A stretch of 13,258 bases of DNA from GCA-2687515 sp046582475 (GTDB taxonomy: Bacteria; Pseudomonadota; Alphaproteobacteria; Rhodospirillales; UBA2165): contig JAYGEH010000274.1 in the NCBI GenBank assembly GCA_046582475.1, positions 1 through 13,258 of the forward strand, given 5' to 3'. This document shows, piece by piece, positions 12,968-13,258 of the stretch. The stretch's first letter is position 1. Every line of letters begins with the position of its first letter. Position numbers and translations under genes: made by a program. Under the pieces are notes generated by a model, which searched no databases, was not told the DNA's origin, and worked only from the letters and a program-made list of their open reading frames with translations.

Positions 12968-13258
12968 TGAGTTGGTCCACCCTTATAGTTAGTAAAGGAG
13001 GACCAAATAATGGGTATCAAGAGACATCGTCCGGAAGAGATCGTTACAAAATTGCGCCAGGTTGAGGTGCTTGTCGGTCAAGGGCTGGCACGTATTGATG
13101 CGATCAGGGAAGTTCAGATTACAGAGCAGACTTTCTACCGTTGGCGTAAGCAGTACGGTGGAATGGGGACTGCTCAACTCAAAGAACTCAAGCGTCTTCA
13201 AAAGGAGAATGAGCGGTTAAGACGAGCCGTTTCTGACCTGACCCTGGATAAGTTGATA
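12968..13258 (+). mobile_element. IS3-family element, left end (continues past the window)
   Basis: The stretch TGAGTTGGTCCACCC (from about 12968) followed by GTTAGTAAAGGAGGACC precedes an IS3-type orfA. The layout of a terminal sequence, short leader and orfA is typical for this family. The exact boundary is inferred because the other end lies outside the window. Imperfect inversion of GGTCCACCCTT and AAAGGAGGACC can fold over the leader and ribosome site. Confidence 0.6.
13010..13258 (+). CDS. IS3-family transposase OrfA (3' end outside window)
   Basis: Frame open from ATG 13010 to the last base, 83 codons. It reads MGIKRHRPEEIVTKLRQVEV, then ITEQTFYRWRKQYGG, then a leucine-zipper-like segment RLQKENERLRRAVSDLTLDK. 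This is the helix-turn-helix plus coiled-coil OrfA of the IS407-like branch of the IS3 family, which binds the IS ends and is made into OrfAB by programmed frameshifting. AAAGGAGG (12995-13002) gives a strong ribosome site 7 bases before the start. It is a different IS3 branch from the remnant at 1479-1862, so the two do not form a composite transposon. Confidence 0.9.
   Translation, partial: MGIKRHRPEEIVTKLRQVEVLVGQGLARIDAIREVQITEQTFYRWRKQYGGMGTAQLKELKRLQKENERLRRAVSDLTLDKLI

Noticed and set aside
1479..13258. Composite transposon bounded by two IS3 elements
   Set aside because: The left remnant and right element belong to different IS3 branches by their transposase sequence, and the left one has lost one end, so they cannot act as matched ends.
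1..13258. CRISPR array, tRNA, rRNA or prophage genes
   Set aside because: No regularly spaced direct repeats, no cloverleaf with anticodon arm, no rRNA-like stretch and no phage structural proteins were seen on either strand.

Overview
The window looks like an accessory catabolic island from an alphaproteobacterium, possibly a marine or soil rhodospirillal- or rhodobacteral-like lineage. This rests on protein style (TRAP transporter genes, fused alpha/beta E1 dehydrogenase, Rieske oxygenase), roughly 50% GC, and IS3-type insertion sequences. The lineage is inferred from composition and family knowledge, not from a marker gene.

Layout. (1) 1-471 is the 3' end of a Rieske ring-hydroxylating oxygenase alpha subunit. 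(2) 472-1478 is an AT-richer stretch with no convincing gene. It holds two TTCCCT/AGGGAA hairpins and three perfect operator-like palindromes. (3) 1479-1862 is an IS3-family remnant with an internal deletion in its transposase. It abuts and truncates a reverse-strand AstE/AspA-type zinc hydrolase (1796-2323). (4) 2324-2833 is a divergent regulatory region. (5) 2834-8354 is a forward run: LacI-family regulator, fused thiamine-dependent 2-oxoacid/acetoin-type dehydrogenase E1, VOC-fold protein, a broken AcoC-like lipoyl/hydrolase E2 gene, and a short-chain dehydrogenase. (6) 8613-11915 is a TRAP transporter operon: Tat-exported binding protein, attenuator-like hairpin, small and large membrane subunits, and an extra 60-residue membrane protein. 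(7) 11971-12855 is a beta-hydroxyacid dehydrogenase closely resembling E. coli YihU (sulfolactaldehyde reductase). (8) A new IS3-family element begins near 12968 and its orfA runs off the right edge.

How it fits together. The same 16-base sequence, TGTATGCGCTTACATT, lies just upstream of the LacI-type gene (2782-2797) and just upstream of the TRAP operon (8487-8502). Its 14-base core is a near-palindrome of LacI-family type. The simplest reading is one regulon: the regulator controls its own operon (E1-VOC-AcoC-SDR) and the transporter-plus-reductase operon. A small carboxylate or sulfonate would be imported by TRAP, reduced or oxidised by the YihU-like enzyme and/or the SDR, and cleaved by the thiamine-dependent E1 onto a lipoyl carrier. 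The substrate cannot be read from the sequence. Conserved sulfonate-pocket residues in the YihU-like enzyme make a C3 sulfonate one concrete hypothesis; an acetoin-like or C4 hydroxyacid substrate is the main alternative. The AcoC-like gene has lost its middle, including the nucleophile region, and changes frame. The pathway may therefore be decaying in this genome, or the assembly has an error there.
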